Source of the DNA: Methylobacterium hispanicum | GTDB taxonomy: Bacteria > Pseudomonadota > Alphaproteobacteria > Rhizobiales > Beijerinckiaceae | Length of the DNA: 64,000 nt | Assembly (NCBI RefSeq): GCF_022179285.1 | Contig: NZ_BPQO01000029.1 | Span: forward strand, 18,050 to 82,049 | Direction of reading: 5' to 3' | Part shown: piece by piece, positions 62,150 to 64,000 of the stretch | How the letters are laid out: every line of letters starts with the position of its first letter | Position numbering within the stretch: the stretch's first letter is position 1 | Program-made: the position numbers and the translations under genes | Notes under the pieces: model-generated | What the model saw: only the letters and a program-made list of their open reading frames with translations | The model's database searches: none | What the model was told of the DNA's origin: nothing

Positions 62150-62601
62150 CGGCCGAACTGCCCGCGGACGAGGTGCCAGCGGATCGTGAAGCGCACCACG
62201 CCCCAGATCGCGGCCTCCTCGAGATCCTCGACCGCGAAGGCCGGCAGGTCCGGATTGTCGAAGGCGAGCCGCGCGCGGTTGCCCTCGATGACGAGCCGCT
62301 TGATCGACATCTGCCCGTTGACGACGGCCACCACCACGCAGTCGTGCCCGGCCTTCAGGCTGCGATCGACGCAGGCGAGATCCCGGTCGAAGATGCCGGC
62401 GCCGCGCATCGACTCGCCGCTGATCTGCCAGAGGAAGGTCGCGGGCGGGTTCGGCACCAGCCAGCGCGGCAGCTCCAGCGCGCCCTCCAGGAAGTCGTCG
62501 GCGGGGGAGGGAAAACCCGCGCAGAGACGCTGCCCCAGCAACGGCACGCGCACCGTCGAAAGGCCGCCCTCTGGCAGTTCCGCGACCCGGTGCAGGCTCA
62601 T
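62146..62601 (-). CDS. umuD: UmuD-like S24 auto-cleaving protein
   Basis: 151 residues. RLCAGFPSPADDFLE holds the self-cleavage region (likely Ala28-Gly29), SGESMRG gives catalytic Ser64 and SIKRLV gives Lys101, all in UmuD spacing. After RecA-induced cleavage it would activate UmuC. The start at 62601 overlaps the previous gene's stop (ATGA). Confidence 0.92.
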   Translation of the reverse strand: MSLHRVAELPEGGLSTVRVPLLGQRLCAGFPSPADDFLEGALELPRWLVPNPPATFLWQISGESMRGAGIFDRDLACVDRSLKAGHDCVVVAVVNGQMSIKRLVIEGNRARLAFDNPDLPAFAVEDLEEAAIWGVVRFTIRWHLVRGQFGR

Positions 62602-62819
62602 GGGCGCTCGTCCGGCGTGAAACCGCCGCCGCGCACGTAGCCGCACGAGATCAGTCGATCCCGGCGCAGTCTCCGTCGTTCGGCCTCGTCGAGGTCGTAG
62701 AGAGCGCCCGCTTCCGCATGGACGAGCGCCGCCCACGCATCGCCGCCCGTCGCGCGCAGGTAGACCTCGGCTATGCGCACGGCCTCGGGAATCCGCTCAT
62801 CCACAGCCTGCCGATGCAT
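62598..62819 (-). CDS. small leading gene of the SOS cassette
   Basis: 73 residues, helical and charged (IPEAVRIAEVYLRATGGDAW, DLDEAERRRLRRDRLISCGY). It lies directly under the LexA box and overlaps umuD, so it is damage-induced together with umuDC. No family recognised. Confidence 0.65.
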   Translation of the reverse strand: MHRQAVDERIPEAVRIAEVYLRATGGDAWAALVHAEAGALYDLDEAERRRLRRDRLISCGYVRGGGFTPDERP

Positions 62820-62838
62820 CCGCGCTTCTCACCTGCTA

Positions 62839-62853
62839 GAACGCATAGGGAAC
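62839..62853 (-). promoter_or_regulatory. LexA (SOS) box
   Basis: GTTC-CCTATGC-GTTC on the minus strand, the exact alphaproteobacterial GTTC-N7-GTTC consensus, 20 bases before the first codon of the umuDC cassette. The position and context make this a confident operator. Confidence 0.85.
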
Positions 62854-62941
62854 AAACACGGCGGACGGCGACGGCACAATCCTGGCGCATCGGGTTTTCG
62901 CGCGGGTTGTGAGCGTCTGTGGACAGCAAGGCGGAAGACGA

Positions 62942-63193
62942 ATGCGGCCGGGCACTTACCGATTCCATTGCACCGACGGCGAGCACGCGGTGCTCGATCC
63001 CCGTGGCCGGTACCTACGAGCGCGCGACGACCTACGGGCGGAGGCCGCACGCGCCGCACATGCCATCATGGAGCGGGTCGCGGGTCGCCTCGACTGGTCG
63101 GCCTGGATCGTCGACGTGCACGACGCCTCCGGCCGCCACGTGCTGACGCTGCCCTTCGACGACGCGGACGCGCCGACCCTGCGGGCGGCCTGA
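62942..63193 (+). CDS. DUF6894 family protein
   Basis: 83 residues from ATG 62942. MRPGTYRFHCTDGEHAVLDP, AARAAHAIMERVAGRLDWSA and WIVDVHDASGRHVLTLPFDD follow the DUF6894 layout (RYxFH...DG, AxxxA, VxDxxGxxVxxLPF). Common in Rhizobiales; function unknown. It is divergent from the SOS cassette across the LexA box. Confidence 0.75.
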   Translation: MRPGTYRFHCTDGEHAVLDPRGRYLRARDDLRAEAARAAHAIMERVAGRLDWSAWIVDVHDASGRHVLTLPFDDADAPTLRAA

Positions 63194-63209
63194 GAGAAGA
63201 GATCCGAAC

Positions 63210-63461
63210 ATGGCCCTGAAGACGAGTTTCATGGTGCAGACCTTCAGCATCCACCGGAAGCGCTTGAAACCCGACCGGCCGGAGCTCGCCTCGACCGAGA
63301 GCGGCGCGCTGAAGAAGGCGGAGGCCATGGCCGCGCGCATGCCCGGCACCGCCGCGATCCGGATCGTGGCCGACGACGAAACGGGGGAGCTGGAGAGTGC
63401 GACCATCCTCGGTCAGTTCGGCGAGGTGCCGGACGACTTCGCCGAGAGCCTGCATGGCTGA
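63210..63461 (+). CDS. hypothetical protein, 83 aa
   Basis: Starts at ATG 63210, 16 bp after the DUF6894 gene. MALKTSFMVQTFSIHRKRLK opens a beta-strand-type protein. Conserved in style with plasmid-borne small proteins of the genus, from memory only. Overlaps the next gene by 8 bases. Confidence 0.6.
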   Translation: MALKTSFMVQTFSIHRKRLKPDRPELASTESGALKKAEAMAARMPGTAAIRIVADDETGELESATILGQFGEVPDDFAESLHG

Positions 63462-63738
63462 GCGCGTCGTGGCGGAGCCGGATGAAGGGCGGCGCGCGCT
63501 CGCCGCGGGCTATCTGCATGGCCGCACGCTTGAAGAGGCGCTGGCCGCATGGCGCTCGGACTACGATGCGCCGACCTACCGTGAGCGGAGGACGAGGCTC
63601 GCCCGTCTTGGGACGATGATCCGACGGCTCGCGGCCGAGGCGGAGGCGCGGGCTGATGCTGTAGCCGACGTCTCCAGCCAGCGGCAGCGCGCGCGTACCG
63701 GCGGACGTCCGGCCGAACTACCGGGCCGCCAGAGTTAG
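63454..63738 (+). CDS. hypothetical protein, 94 aa
   Basis: Starts at ATG 63454, overlapping the previous gene's end. Helical and Arg/Glu-rich (LHGRTLEEALAAWRSDYDAP, TYRERRTRLARLGTMIRRLA). No family recognised. Ends about 160 bp before the right-edge repeats. Confidence 0.55.
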   Translation: MAERVVAEPDEGRRALAAGYLHGRTLEEALAAWRSDYDAPTYRERRTRLARLGTMIRRLAAEAEARADAVADVSSQRQRARTGGRPAELPGRQS

Positions 63739-63896
63739 GAAGCCCGGCCGCCACGATGTGATGGCTATGATCCGCGTAGACGGAGGAGAACCGGCCATAG
63801 CGCCGTTCCGCATTCCATGTCCGTCAGGCGCGCGAGGCGGTCGAGGCAGCGCCGCGCGATGCCGGCAGTGGCGGGCCAAGCCAGGACCACTGCGTA

Positions 63897-63990
63897 TTCC
63901 GACGAAGCCGGCCGGGGATTCCGATTTGAAGCCGGCCGTCATTCCGAGGCGAAGCCGGCCACCGTTCCGATCTGAAGCCGGCCGGTGGCG
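63897..63990. repeat. short tandem repeats, IS21-end-like
   Basis: Four copies of GAAGCCGGCC at 63904, 63928, 63951 and 63974, each preceded by TTCCGA-N3, at 23-24 bp spacing. Such multiple short repeats are typical of IS21-family termini, so an element may begin at the right edge. No transposase is in the window. Confidence 0.5.
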
Positions 63991-64000
63991 GAGGCGCTCC

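Noticed and set aside
1..64000. Prophage or jumbo-phage genome
   Set aside because: No capsid, portal, terminase or tail genes are seen, and there are many signal-peptide proteins and a PBP1A.

Overview
The window is about two-thirds G+C, densely coded on both strands, and reads like an alphaproteobacterium, most likely Methylobacterium or a close relative. Supporting signs are the DUF6894 and IalB-type proteins, the GTTC-N7-GTTC LexA box of alphaproteobacteria and the general protein style. No ribosomal, central-metabolic or true tRNA genes are seen. The gene mix suggests a large accessory replicon (megaplasmid or chromid): a second-looking gyrase, an orphan DNA methyltransferase, a RecD2 helicase, an RpoH-like sigma factor, PBP1A, UmuDC and many exported or unknown proteins. 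That assignment is inference; no replication initiator or partition locus was recognised.

Layout. 1-8.1 kb: gyrA (cut by the left edge) with a small upstream partner, a divergent C5 DNA methyltransferase, a PAS-like protein, gyrB and a ribbon-helix-helix-like protein. 8.1-16.2 kb: a J-domain protein, an exported protein, a DsbA-like thiol oxidoreductase, a membrane protein, RecD2 and an Ala/Pro-rich protein. 16.3-19.9 kb: an IalB-like protein, a miniature protein-kinase-like protein paired with a SprT-like metalloprotein, a DUF4403 protein and a small Cys-rich exported protein. 20.0-24.8 kb (minus strand): a DpdA-like transglycosylase translationally coupled to a DUF6884-like protein (candidate 7-deazaguanine DNA modification), two unknowns and the sigma factor. 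24.9-28.3 kb: PBP1A, a coupled unknown and a MarR-like regulator. 28.5-32.2 kb: a three-gene coiled-coil/membrane operon. 32.3-33.0 kb is non-coding and holds a terminated small RNA candidate and a tRNA-Leu-like fold.

33-57.6 kb is mostly unknown genes: a predicted transglutaminase-like protein, a PD-(D/E)XK nuclease-like protein, tandem metallophosphoesterases, tandem exported paralogues, an HNH protein, an HD-GYP phosphodiesterase and a short tandem-repeat array at 55.4-55.55 kb. 57.6-64 kb: a second non-coding RNA candidate, exported proteins, a DUF4291 protein, an SOS cassette (small gene-umuD-umuC) under a LexA box with a leftover umuC 3' fragment beyond it, a DUF6894 gene and, at the right edge, short tandem repeats like an IS21-type end.

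A dispersed element, GAAGGAACG, recurs about a dozen times and is concentrated just upstream of genes. By rough base composition less than one copy is expected. It may be a replicon-specific 5'-leader, ribosome-binding or promoter-linked signal, and together with the replicon's own sigma factor and gyrase it suggests some autonomy of expression from the host chromosome.
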